Shown: piece by piece, positions 51,179 to 58,723 of the stretch
How the letters are laid out: each line of letters opens with the position of its first letter
Numbering within the stretch: the stretch's first letter is position 1
Notes under the pieces: model-generated
What the model saw: only the letters and a program-made list of their open reading frames with translations
Databases searched by the model: none
What the model was told of the DNA's origin: nothing
DNA from: Dechloromonas hortensis
GTDB lineage: Bacteria; Pseudomonadota; Gammaproteobacteria; Burkholderiales; Rhodocyclaceae
Length of the DNA stretch: 64,000 nt
NCBI RefSeq assembly: GCF_009469765.1
Contig: NZ_SSSQ01000011.1
Location: 62,001 to 126,000, forward strand
Direction: 5' to 3'
Position numbers and translations under genes: made by a program

Positions 51179-52189
51179 ATGAACCGCCGTCGATTCTTGC
51201 AGAGCAGCGCCGCCCTTGCCACCCTGAGCGCCGTCGAGTTTGCGCCGTGGCAAAGCCTCAATGCCTTCGCCAGGGAAGTGGATGAATTCATCCGAGGACC
51301 GGCGGTCAAGGATCACCCGCTGCGCCAGGTCTCGAAACATGTCTGGATGATCTTCTCGCCGGACGGTTTTCCGACCCCGGAAAACCAGGGCATGATGTGC
51401 AACATCACTTTCGTCGATACCGCCAAGGGCCTCGTCGTCGTCGATTCCGGCGCCTCGGTGCAGATTGGCGAAATGGCCATCCGGCAAGTCAGGAAGGCCT
51501 TCAAAAAGCCGGTCATCGCGATCATCAACACGCATTACCACGGCGACCACTGGCTCGGTAACCATGCCTTCGTCGAGGCCTACGGCGACAGCCTGCCGCG
51601 CTATTCGCACCCGGGCACGATCAAAGCGGTGCAAGGCGTGCAGGGCAACATGTGGCGGACGCTGATGGAACAATGGACCAACCAGGCGACCCTCGGCACC
51701 CGCGTCGTGCCGCCCAACCTGGCGCTGGAAAATGGCGCCGAGCTGAAGTTCGGCGACGTCACGCTACGCGTCCATCACTTCGGCACCGTGCATACGCCGT
51801 TCGACCTCTGCGTCGAGATACTTGAAGACAAGCTGATGCTGGTCGGCGACGTCGCCATGGACCGCCGCATCGCCAACATGGACGACGGCTCCTACCTCGG
51901 CACGCTGCAGGCCTACGACCGGCTGGAAAAGACCGCCAGCACGATCTGGCTGCCCGGCCACGGCGAGCCGGGGGCGCATGTGCTGCAGTGGAACCGCGAA
52001 CTGTTCGAAGGCATCTACCGCCCCTGCGAGCAGGCGATCAAGGATGGCCTCGGCCTGGAGGAAGCCAAGGCCTGGGTCCTCAAGGACCCGCGCGTCGCCA
52101 GCCGGGCGAAAGAGACCAAGGGTTTCGAGAGCAATATTGGCAAGTATGTCAGCCTGGCCTATCTTGAGGCCGAAGCCGCCGGTTTCTGA
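51179..52189 (+). CDS. Periplasmic metallo-beta-lactamase-fold hydrolase, SoxH-like
   Basis: 336 residues from the ATG at 51179. The signal begins NRRRFLQSSAALATLSAVEF (twin-arginine type). The metallo-beta-lactamase fold has NTHYHGDHWLGN, and FGTVHTPFDLCVE and WLPGHGEPG supply further metal ligands. Members of this type include SoxH and quinoprotein-relay zinc hydrolases. It starts a trio with a monoheme cytochrome and a thioredoxin-like protein, a satellite of sulfur metabolism. Substrate is unknown. Confidence 0.82.
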   Translation: MNRRRFLQSSAALATLSAVEFAPWQSLNAFAREVDEFIRGPAVKDHPLRQVSKHVWMIFSPDGFPTPENQGMMCNITFVDTAKGLVVVDSGASVQIGEMAIRQVRKAFKKPVIAIINTHYHGDHWLGNHAFVEAYGDSLPRYSHPGTIKAVQGVQGNMWRTLMEQWTNQATLGTRVVPPNLALENGAELKFGDVTLRVHHFGTVHTPFDLCVEILEDKLMLVGDVAMDRRIANMDDGSYLGTLQAYDRLEKTASTIWLPGHGEPGAHVLQWNRELFEGIYRPCEQAIKDGLGLEEAKAWVLKDPRVASRAKETKGFESNIGKYVSLAYLEAEAAGF

Positions 52190-52221
52190 ACGCCATACCA
52201 CGCACTCACCAAGGAGCCGCC

Positions 52222-52533
52222 ATGCGCCTGCCCATCATCGCCAGCCTCGCCCTGTTCAGCAGCGCCGCCTGGGCCGAAGCCCCCTGGGGCAAGGTCGACC
52301 TGCCAGCCGGGCAGGCCCTGCACGAAAAACACTGCACCAGCTGCCATGTCCGGATGTACGGCGGCGACGGCAGCAAGATGTACACCCGCGACGGGCGCAT
52401 GCTCTCCAACCAGCTGGAACTGCTGCAACGGGTCGCCGCCTGCAACTCGTCGGTCAATGCCAACCTGTTTCCGGACGAGGAAGCGAATATCGCGGCCTGG
52501 TTGAACCAGCGTTATTACCACTTCGACAATTGA
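52222..52533 (+). CDS. Small monoheme cytochrome c
   Basis: 103 residues. Signal peptide LPIIASLALFSSAAWA, heme motif KHCTSCHVRMYGGDG, and a C-terminal LNQRYYHFDN. Class I-like though short. It lies 33 bases after the metallo-hydrolase gene and one base before the thioredoxin-like gene. It probably receives electrons from a reaction in this operon. Confidence 0.82.
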   Translation: MRLPIIASLALFSSAAWAEAPWGKVDLPAGQALHEKHCTSCHVRMYGGDGSKMYTRDGRMLSNQLELLQRVAACNSSVNANLFPDEEANIAAWLNQRYYHFDN

Positions 52534-52534
52534 A

Positions 52535-53020
52535 ATGCTTCCTTTGAAGGAAAGCCTGGCCGGCCTGGCACTCGCCGCCCTGTTTATGCTCGGCGCGGCT
52601 CCAGCCCGGGGCACCGACCTGCCGCCGGCCGCCGATCTGCGCGCCGAGGCCGAACAGGCCCGCCGCCAGGGCGGCCCGCTGATCGTCATCTACAGCCGGC
52701 GGGACTGCAAATACTGCGAAACGGTCAAGCGCGACTATCTGCAACCGCTGACCGCCAACCCGCGTTATCGCCAACAGGTGCTGGTCCGCCAGATCAACCA
52801 GGACAGCGCGGCGCCGCTCACTGATTTCCGCGGCCAGCCGAGCAGCCACGCCCGCTTTGCGGCGGACGAAAAGATCAAGCTGGTACCGGTCGTCGCCTTT
52901 TACGGCCCAAACGGCCGGCGCCTGGCCGAGCCGATTGTCGGGGCACGACTGCCCGATTTCTATCAGGGCTATCTCGAAGAGGCCATCGAGCACTCGATCG
53001 GCGTCCTGCAAGCGCGCTAG
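52535..53020 (+). CDS. Exported thioredoxin-like protein, SoxW-like
   Basis: 161 residues. A signal peptide (LAGLALAALFMLGAAPARG) is followed by a thioredoxin fold with CKYC as redox centre (VIYSRRDCKYCETVKRDYLQ) and cis-Pro region (KLVPVVAFYGPNG). SoxW-type proteins keep periplasmic Sox cysteines or cytochrome cysteines reduced. It is third in the operon with the SoxH-like hydrolase and the cytochrome. Confidence 0.85.
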   Translation: MLPLKESLAGLALAALFMLGAAPARGTDLPPAADLRAEAEQARRQGGPLIVIYSRRDCKYCETVKRDYLQPLTANPRYRQQVLVRQINQDSAAPLTDFRGQPSSHARFAADEKIKLVPVVAFYGPNGRRLAEPIVGARLPDFYQGYLEEAIEHSIGVLQAR

Positions 53021-53037
53021 GAGACGCTGAAATATTC

Positions 53038-53104
53038 GTCATCCCCGCGCAGGCGGGGATCCAGTTGATTGATTTTTCTGGATTCCCGCCTGCGCGGGAA
53101 TGAC
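53038..53104. repeat. Large inverted repeat (palindromic unit)
   Basis: A 27-base arm GTCATCCCCGCGCAGGCGGG-GATCCAG (53038-53064) is matched by its near-perfect inverse at 53078-53104 with a 13-base loop. It is the common GTCATTCCCGCG-type palindrome scattered in many proteobacterial genomes, and here it could also act as a transcript end. Confidence 0.88.
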
Positions 53105-53145
53105 TGGCTTGTTTTTTTTAACCAGACACCGGGTTTACGCCAATT

Positions 53146-53178
53146 GCTGCGGTCGACCGGGTAAAAATGCCATTTTCC
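53146..53178 (+). repeat. Dispersed GTCGAC/GGCAAAAA element, copy 13 (intergenic)
   Basis: GCTGCGGTCGACCGGGT then AAAAATGCCATTTTCC. It lies 42 bases from the palindrome above and ends ten bases before the Ppx/GppA stop codon. Confidence 0.82.
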
Positions 53179-53187
53179 GGCGCCCGC

Positions 53188-54276
53188 TCAGGGACAACTC
53201 GCCGGGTCGCTGGCGTAGGCGTCCAGCCCGAGATCGCGCAGGCGGTCGAGGTAGCAGCCGTAGTGGCCGGCCCAGTCGAACAAGCGGTCGTCGGCGAGCA
53301 GGCCGGGCAGATTGGTCAGATCGAGTTCGGCGACCTGCAATTCGTCGCCGCCGGTCGCCTGCAACAGACCTTCAACGAGCAGCATGTCGGACAGCAGGTA
53401 GGCGACATAGGCGGCCGGGCTGCCGACGGCGGCGGCGGTTTCTTCCTGCGTCAGGTTGGCGATCCGCTCGATTGCCCGGCTCAGCGCCGCCCGCCGGAAA
53501 CCGGTCGTCGCGACGCCCTCCCCGGTCAGGCGGGCGACGGCCGGCGCCACACCGCGACTGACCGGACGGCTGATCGCCGTCATCGTCACCGTTTCCGGCA
53601 GGGCCGGGGCGACACCGGCCAGTTTTTCCCGGAGCAGGTCGCGAGCGATGGCGAGTTCCTCGCCGGTCAGCGGCTGCAGCGTGCATGGGGCATTTTCCGA
53701 ATTGCGGATTTCCTGGCACAGGTAGCGCTGGACGACTTTCTGGCCGAGCGGTTCGCCATAGGCGGTGCGCTCGCCGGCCACCTGCAGGCTGCCGCCGCCG
53801 ATGTCGAGGACATGGCTGGTGGTCAGCTTGTCGCCGAGCAATTGGCGGGCGCCGAGGTAGCCGTAGGCTCCTTCGCGCAATTGCGGCAGGACCAGCAGCG
53901 CGACGCCGCTCTCGTCGTGGATGCGGCCCAATGCCGCGGCCAGTCGGCCGGCATCCTGCTGCAGGGCGAGGCGCCAGGCAGAGAAACCACCGGCGGCGCG
54001 CCGGCAGTCGTCGGCAAAGCCGGCCTGGGCCGGCAGTTCGCGCAGCGCCTGGATGGTCGGCGCCAGCGTTTCGTCGAGACCGCGCCCGGCCCACAGCGGG
54101 CCGAGGTAGTCGATGTCGGCCCGGCGGGTCGCCGGGCTGCTTGAAGCACCGGCCCGGATGCCGGAGGAGCCCATGTCGAAAGCGACCCGGCATTCTGCAA
54201 GGGCTGCGGTCGACGCGGCAAAAAGGGCAAAAACCAGCCCGGCGGCAATGGTGTGGCGACGGGCTGCGGACATCAT
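53188..54276 (-). CDS. Exported Ppx/GppA-like actin-fold protein
   Basis: 362 residues. An N-terminal signal sequence (GLVFALFAASTAALA), made of a dispersed-element copy, precedes an ASKHA fold related to exopolyphosphatase/guanosine pentaphosphatase: FDMGSSGIRAGASS, VLDIGGGSLQVAGE and LTGEGVATTGFRRAAL. Cytosolic Ppx/GppA hydrolyse polyphosphate or pppGpp. Export to the periplasm would be unusual and needs a new role. The start overlaps the stop of the DUF4337 gene in TGATG. Confidence 0.75.
   Translation of the reverse strand: MMSAARRHTIAAGLVFALFAASTAALAECRVAFDMGSSGIRAGASSSPATRRADIDYLGPLWAGRGLDETLAPTIQALRELPAQAGFADDCRRAAGGFSAWRLALQQDAGRLAAALGRIHDESGVALLVLPQLREGAYGYLGARQLLGDKLTTSHVLDIGGGSLQVAGERTAYGEPLGQKVVQRYLCQEIRNSENAPCTLQPLTGEELAIARDLLREKLAGVAPALPETVTMTAISRPVSRGVAPAVARLTGEGVATTGFRRAALSRAIERIANLTQEETAAAVGSPAAYVAYLLSDMLLVEGLLQATGGDELQVAELDLTNLPGLLADDRLFDWAGHYGCYLDRLRDLGLDAYASDPASCP
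54203..54235 (+). repeat. Dispersed GTCGAC/GGCAAAAA element, copy 14 (signal peptide of Ppx/GppA-like protein)
   Basis: GCTGCGGTCGACGCGGC then AAAAAGGGCAAAAACC, the best match to consensus. In the gene direction it encodes VFALFAASTAA. Confidence 0.92.
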
Positions 54277-54851
54277 CAGAGGTGCAGATAACCCATGACG
54301 CCGACCGCCAAGCCGAGGCCGGTGGCGCCGAACACCGCGCCGAGCAGCCAGCGCTTGCGGGTGAGCAGCGTGATCGCCGACAGTGCGATGGCGATCTGCA
54401 GCAGCGTCGTCGCCAACGCCCAGCGTTCATGAACGTGCATTTCGGCCTCGCTCTTCTGGTCGGCCGCTTTCGATTCGGCTTCGAGCTTGTCGGCCTCGGC
54501 CTTGATCTCTTCCTTTTCCTTCTTGTAGCGCTCGACCGACTGCTTGAACTTGTCCTGCGCCTCGCCGCTGGTCAGCGTCACCGACAGCTCGGCCAGATTC
54601 TGCTTGTTGCTCTTGGCCTGGTAGTAGTTCCACTGGTTGGAAGCCGAGGTCTTCTGGATGGCCGCTTCGTTCTTGTAGAGCAGCGCCGCGTTCTGCGAAT
54701 GACCGCCCATGTAGCCGAAGATGGCGCCGACCGTGGACAGCACCGCCGTCAGTACCGCCAGGCGGGAGGTGAATTGGTCGCCGCCGTGCTGGGCGACGTG
54801 CTCGACTTCATGATCGTGCGGACCGTGTACGTGAAAGCCATGACCGGACAT
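54276..54851 (-). CDS. DUF4337 membrane protein
   Basis: 191 residues. The N-terminus is His-rich (HGFHVHGPHDHEVEHVAQH), then a membrane helix (LAVLTAVLSTVGAIFGYMGG), a periplasmic or cytosolic coiled coil (KFKQSVERYKKEKEEIKAEA) and two helices near the end (LLQIAIALSAITLLT; LLGAVFGATGLGLAVGVMGY). This matches DUF4337. Function is unknown. It is the first gene of an operon with the Ppx/GppA-like gene. Confidence 0.82.
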   Translation of the reverse strand: MSGHGFHVHGPHDHEVEHVAQHGGDQFTSRLAVLTAVLSTVGAIFGYMGGHSQNAALLYKNEAAIQKTSASNQWNYYQAKSNKQNLAELSVTLTSGEAQDKFKQSVERYKKEKEEIKAEADKLEAESKAADQKSEAEMHVHERWALATTLLQIAIALSAITLLTRKRWLLGAVFGATGLGLAVGVMGYLHL

Positions 54852-54942
54852 TGTTTTAATTCCTTTATTTCTCTGGGGTTGAAACGAACAGGGCGCATTC
54901 TAGCGCTGTCGGCCGGATTTTTCAGGAAGCCCACAAATGCTA

Positions 54943-54984
54943 TTGACAGTCATTCTCATTTCTATACAATGAGATTCATTCGCA
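54943..54984 (+). promoter_or_regulatory. Promoter with two Fur-like sites before bfd
   Basis: TTGACA (54943-54948), 16 bases, TACAAT (54965-54970). AGTCATTCTCATTTCT fills the spacer and AATGAGATTCATTCGCA follows the -10. Both match Fur half sites, so iron repression is very likely. Confidence 0.85.
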
Positions 54985-55013
54985 TTGAACACCCAAATCC
55001 AGGGAGATCATTC

Positions 55014-55217
55014 ATGTATGTCTGTGTTTGCCAGGCCGTAACCGACCGCCAGATTCGCGAAGCCGCGCAAGGCGGGGCGCGTACCCTGAAAGACCTGCGC
55101 CGCGACCTCGGCGTCACCCGCGACTGCGGACGCTGCGCCTCCTGCGCCCACGAATGCCTGCAGGAAGCGCACGGCGGCCAGGGCAAACCAGGCAAGGTTC
55201 TGCGCAAGGCGGCCTGA
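55014..55217 (+). CDS. bfd: Bacterioferritin-associated ferredoxin Bfd
   Basis: 67 residues. Four cysteines in C-x-C and C-x2-C (MYVCVCQAVTDRQIREAAQG; DCGRCASCAHECLQEA) bind a 2Fe-2S cluster in the Fer2_BFD fold. Bfd reduces heme-bound bacterioferritin to release iron when iron is scarce. The AGGGAGA ribosome-binding site and the Fur-regulated promoter fit. Its partner is the bacterioferritin pair at 33 kb. The siderophore receptor follows 104 bases on. Confidence 0.93.
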   Translation: MYVCVCQAVTDRQIREAAQGGARTLKDLRRDLGVTRDCGRCASCAHECLQEAHGGQGKPGKVLRKAA

Positions 55218-55251
55218 TCCCCGCCGCTTTCCTTCTTTCACCGATTACTAA

Positions 55252-55296
55252 CCAGCCTTAGCCAGCCACCCACGGAATTCCCAGGCAGCCAGCCGA
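55252..55296 (+). repeat. CAGCCAGC-rich leader, copy 7
   Basis: ACCAGCCTTAGCCAGCC and AGGCAGCCAGCCGACAGC, within the gap between bfd and the receptor. Confidence 0.6.
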
Positions 55297-55320
55297 CAGC
55301 ACTACCGGGAGTTCCTGATC

Positions 55321-57456
55321 TTGTTCCAAGCAGCCCTGCCGACGGCTTTCCGTCGCCGCCCCCTCGTTCTCGTCATCGCCGCGCTCTGCGCCGCTCCCTG
55401 CCTGGCCGCCGAAACGCCGGCCGCCGAAGAACAGAGCCTCGCCGCCGTCACCGTCACCGGCAACGCCGACTACGCACCGAGCACCGAAAAGACCGGCCTC
55501 TACACCACCCGCAAGAGCGCCTCGGCCACCGGTCTCAACCTGTCGCTGCGCGAAACGCCGCAAACCGTCTCGGTCGTCACACGGACGCAGATGGACGATT
55601 TCCGGCTGACCAGCGTCAATGACGTGCTCGCCGCCACCTCCGGCGTCACCGTCGAAAAGGTCGAAACCGACCGCACCTACTACACGGCGCGCGGCTTCGA
55701 CATCACCAATTTCCAGACCGATGGTATCGGCCAGCCTTTCGCCCACGGCAACGTCAATGGCGACATCGACACCGCCATCTACGACCGGGTCGATGCGGTA
55801 TACGGTGCCAACGGCCTGATTTCGGCGACCGGCTTTCCGTCGGCGACGATCAATTTCATCCGCAAGCGGCCGACCGCCGATTTTGCCGCCAGCGCCGGGT
55901 TGACCGCCGGATCGTGGGACAAGTACCGGCTCGACGGCGACGTTTCCGGCAAGCTGATCGACTCCGGCCATCTCCGCGGCCGCCTCGTCGTCGCCCGCCA
56001 GGATGCCGACTCCTATCTCGACCGCTACGGCCACGACAAATCGGTGTTCTACGGCATCGTCGAAGCCGATCTCGGCGAATCCACCCTGCTCACCGTCGGC
56101 CACAACCAGCAGCGCAACAAGGCGCACAGCCCGCTTTGGGGTGCCCTGCCGATGCTCTATGCGAACGGCCAGGCGACCAACTACGACCGCTCGACCAGCA
56201 CCTCGACCGATTGGGCCTACTGGAATACAACGACGAAGAGCAGCTTCGCCGAACTGAGCCACCAGTTCAACGAAGACTGGAGCGCCAAGGCCGTGCTGAC
56301 GCGCACCGACTACCGCCACGACAGCACGCTGATGTACGTCTACGGCACGCCCAGCCAGAGCACCGGCCTCGGCCTCTACAGCTACCCGTCGCAGTACGCG
56401 ATGGACAACCGGCAGACGCAGGCCGATGTCGCCGCCACCGGCAAGTTCGCCTTGTTCGGCCGCAAGCACGAGCTGACCTTCGGCGCCAACTGGTCGAAAT
56501 CGGTGCTCGACGACGTTTCGTACTACGGCCGCGGCATAGGCACCGCCTTGCCGGCGCTGGAAAACTGGACCGGCAACTATGCCATGCCGGCCTTCGATGC
56601 CTCGACTGACGGCAGCCACTTCACCTACCGGCAGCAGAGCGCCTACGCCGCCGCCCGCTTCAACCTGAGCGACGATCTCAAATTGATCACCGGCGCCCGT
56701 GCCACCAAGGCCGAAAGCGAAGGCACCGCCTACGGCGTCAACCGGCAGAGCGATGCCAGCGACCTGACGCCCTACGCCGGGCTGATCTACGACCTGACGC
56801 GCAACCTGTCGCTGTACGGCAGCACCACCGAAATCTTCACGCCGCAATACCAGACCGACGCCACCGGCAACGCCTTGAAACCGGTCGAAGGGCGCAGCCA
56901 CGAGGTCGGCGTCAAGGGCGAATTCTTCGACAAGAAACTGAACGCCTCGCTCGCCCTGTTCAAGAGCGAACAGCACAATCTCGCCGAATCGGCCGGCTAC
57001 ATCGGCGCCAAGGCTTATTACAAGGGCCTCGATGCCAAATCCAAGGGCTTCCAGATCGACCTGGCCGGCCAGCTGACGTCACGTCTGCAGGCCAGCCTCG
57101 GCTACACGCAGATCGCCATCCACGACGACGCCGGCCAGGATGTCCGCAGCTACGCGCCACGCCGCCTGCTGCGCGCCTCGACCACCTACCGCGTGCCGGG
57201 CGTCGAGCAACTGAAGGTCGGCGCCAATTTGAGCTGGCAGAGCGATACCTACCGCGACACCAGCTACGGCGAAATCCGCCAGTCGGCCTACACGCTGGTC
57301 AACCTGATGGCGCGCTACGACATCGACAAGCAGTGGAGCGTCAGCGCCAACCTGAACAACGTCACCGACGAGAAGTACATCGCCAGCCTGTACTGGGACC
57401 AGGCCTATTACGCCGCGCCGCGCAACGCCAGCGTCTCGCTGAACTGGAAGTACTGA
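55321..57456 (+). CDS. TonB-dependent siderophore receptor (FhuE/FpvA-like)
   Basis: 711 residues from a TTG at 55321 with GGGAG nine bases upstream; no ATG is available. The signal peptide is LVLVIAALCAAPCLA. The plug has SLRETPQTVSVVTRTQMDDF, YYTARGFDITNFQTDG and IYDRVDAVYGANGLISATGF. The barrel ends APRNASVSLNWKY. No N-terminal signalling domain is present. These plug motifs are typical of hydroxamate-type ferric siderophore receptors. Downstream, seven bases on, lies a PepSY protein. Confidence 0.92.
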   Translation: MFQAALPTAFRRRPLVLVIAALCAAPCLAAETPAAEEQSLAAVTVTGNADYAPSTEKTGLYTTRKSASATGLNLSLRETPQTVSVVTRTQMDDFRLTSVNDVLAATSGVTVEKVETDRTYYTARGFDITNFQTDGIGQPFAHGNVNGDIDTAIYDRVDAVYGANGLISATGFPSATINFIRKRPTADFAASAGLTAGSWDKYRLDGDVSGKLIDSGHLRGRLVVARQDADSYLDRYGHDKSVFYGIVEADLGESTLLTVGHNQQRNKAHSPLWGALPMLYANGQATNYDRSTSTSTDWAYWNTTTKSSFAELSHQFNEDWSAKAVLTRTDYRHDSTLMYVYGTPSQSTGLGLYSYPSQYAMDNRQTQADVAATGKFALFGRKHELTFGANWSKSVLDDVSYYGRGIGTALPALENWTGNYAMPAFDASTDGSHFTYRQQSAYAAARFNLSDDLKLITGARATKAESEGTAYGVNRQSDASDLTPYAGLIYDLTRNLSLYGSTTEIFTPQYQTDATGNALKPVEGRSHEVGVKGEFFDKKLNASLALFKSEQHNLAESAGYIGAKAYYKGLDAKSKGFQIDLAGQLTSRLQASLGYTQIAIHDDAGQDVRSYAPRRLLRASTTYRVPGVEQLKVGANLSWQSDTYRDTSYGEIRQSAYTLVNLMARYDIDKQWSVSANLNNVTDEKYIASLYWDQAYYAAPRNASVSLNWKY

Positions 57457-57463
57457 GTTCGCC

Positions 57464-58687
57464 ATGCGTCGCCTGCTCGTCACGCTGCACCGCTGGTTCG
57501 GCCTCTTCGCCGCGCTCTTCCTGTTCGTTGCCGGGCTGACCGGCGCCGTGATCTCGTGGGACCACGAGCTCGACGAATGGCTGAACCCGCATCTGTTCCA
57601 GGCCAGCGCGGCCGGCCCGGCGCTGCCGCCGCTCGAACTGGCGGCCCGCCTCGAAGCGGCCGAACCGCGCCTGCGGGTAAGGTTCATGCCGCTTGAAATC
57701 GAGCCGGGGCACAGCCTTGGCCTCTTCGTCGAGCCGCGCCTCGATCCGGCAACGCAACAGCCCTACGAACTCGGCTACAACCAGGTCGCGCTCGACCCGG
57801 CGACTGGTGAAGTTCTCGGCAAACGGCAGTGGGGCAAGGTCTCGCTCGAGCGCGAAAACCTGCTCCCCTTCCTCTACAAGCTGCACTACAGCATGCACAT
57901 CCCGGATGCCTTCAGCCGCCAGCTCGGCACGCTGTTCATGGGCATCGTCGCCATCGTCTGGGTCTTCGACACTCTGCTCGCGCTGTGGATTTCCTTCCCC
58001 AGCCTTAAAAGCTGGCGCCAGTCCTTCGCCTTCCGCTGGCAGGCCGGCGGCCACCGGCTAACCTTCGACCTGCACCGCTCGGGCGGCGTCTGGCTCTTCC
58101 TGCTGGTGCTGATGCTGGCCGTCACCTCGGTCGCCATGAACCTGAAGGAAGAGGTCATGCGCCCGGTGGTCGGCCTCTTTTCAGCGCTGACCCCCTCGCC
58201 CTTCGCCGCCCGGCCGAGTCCGGCGGTGGACGGGCAAAAAACGGCAAAAATGGCGGTCGACCGCGTCATTGCGCTGGCCGAAAGCGAAGCCCGCCAGCGC
58301 GGCATCAACGCCCCGGCCGGCGGCGTCTTTCTCGACAGTCTGAGCGGCGTCTATGGCGTCGGCTTCTTCGCGGCCGGCAACAGCCACGGCGACGTCGGCC
58401 TCGGCAACCCCTGGCTCTATTTCGATGCCCACACCGGCCAGGCCCTCGGTGCCACACTCCCCGGCACCGGCACGGCCGGCGACATCTTCCTGCAAGCCAT
58501 GTTCCCGCTCCACTCCGGGCGCATCGCCGGCCTCCCCGGCCGCATCCTGATCTCGCTGTGCGGCCTGGCCATCGCCCTGCTCAGCGTCACCGGCGTGCTG
58601 ATCTGGGCCCGCAAGCACCGCGCCCGCCGTCTGCAGGCCTTGAAAAACGAGGCGCAACAAACGGCAGCCATGCAATCATCAGCGTGA
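57464..58687 (+). CDS. PepSY-associated membrane protein
   Basis: 407 residues. The first helix is LHRWFGLFAALFLFVAGLTG, with three more helices at about 150-175, 205-225 and 360-385. PepSY regions lie between. It resembles the gene at 17297 and proteins that accompany hydroxamate siderophore receptors and help free iron from them. A dispersed-element copy encodes AVDGQKTAKMAV. Confidence 0.88.
   Translation: MRRLLVTLHRWFGLFAALFLFVAGLTGAVISWDHELDEWLNPHLFQASAAGPALPPLELAARLEAAEPRLRVRFMPLEIEPGHSLGLFVEPRLDPATQQPYELGYNQVALDPATGEVLGKRQWGKVSLERENLLPFLYKLHYSMHIPDAFSRQLGTLFMGIVAIVWVFDTLLALWISFPSLKSWRQSFAFRWQAGGHRLTFDLHRSGGVWLFLLVLMLAVTSVAMNLKEEVMRPVVGLFSALTPSPFAARPSPAVDGQKTAKMAVDRVIALAESEARQRGINAPAGGVFLDSLSGVYGVGFFAAGNSHGDVGLGNPWLYFDAHTGQALGATLPGTGTAGDIFLQAMFPLHSGRIAGLPGRILISLCGLAIALLSVTGVLIWARKHRARRLQALKNEAQQTAAMQSSA
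58221..58253 (+). repeat. Dispersed element, copy 15 (in PepSY gene)
   Basis: CGGCGGTGGACGGGC then AAAAAACGGCAAAAATGG, immediately followed by CGGTCGACCGCG, so two GTCGAC-type cores flank the A-rich part. Confidence 0.75.
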
Positions 58688-58723
58688 AGGAATGCTCCCC
58701 GGGCGACTGCATGTTGCGTTCGT

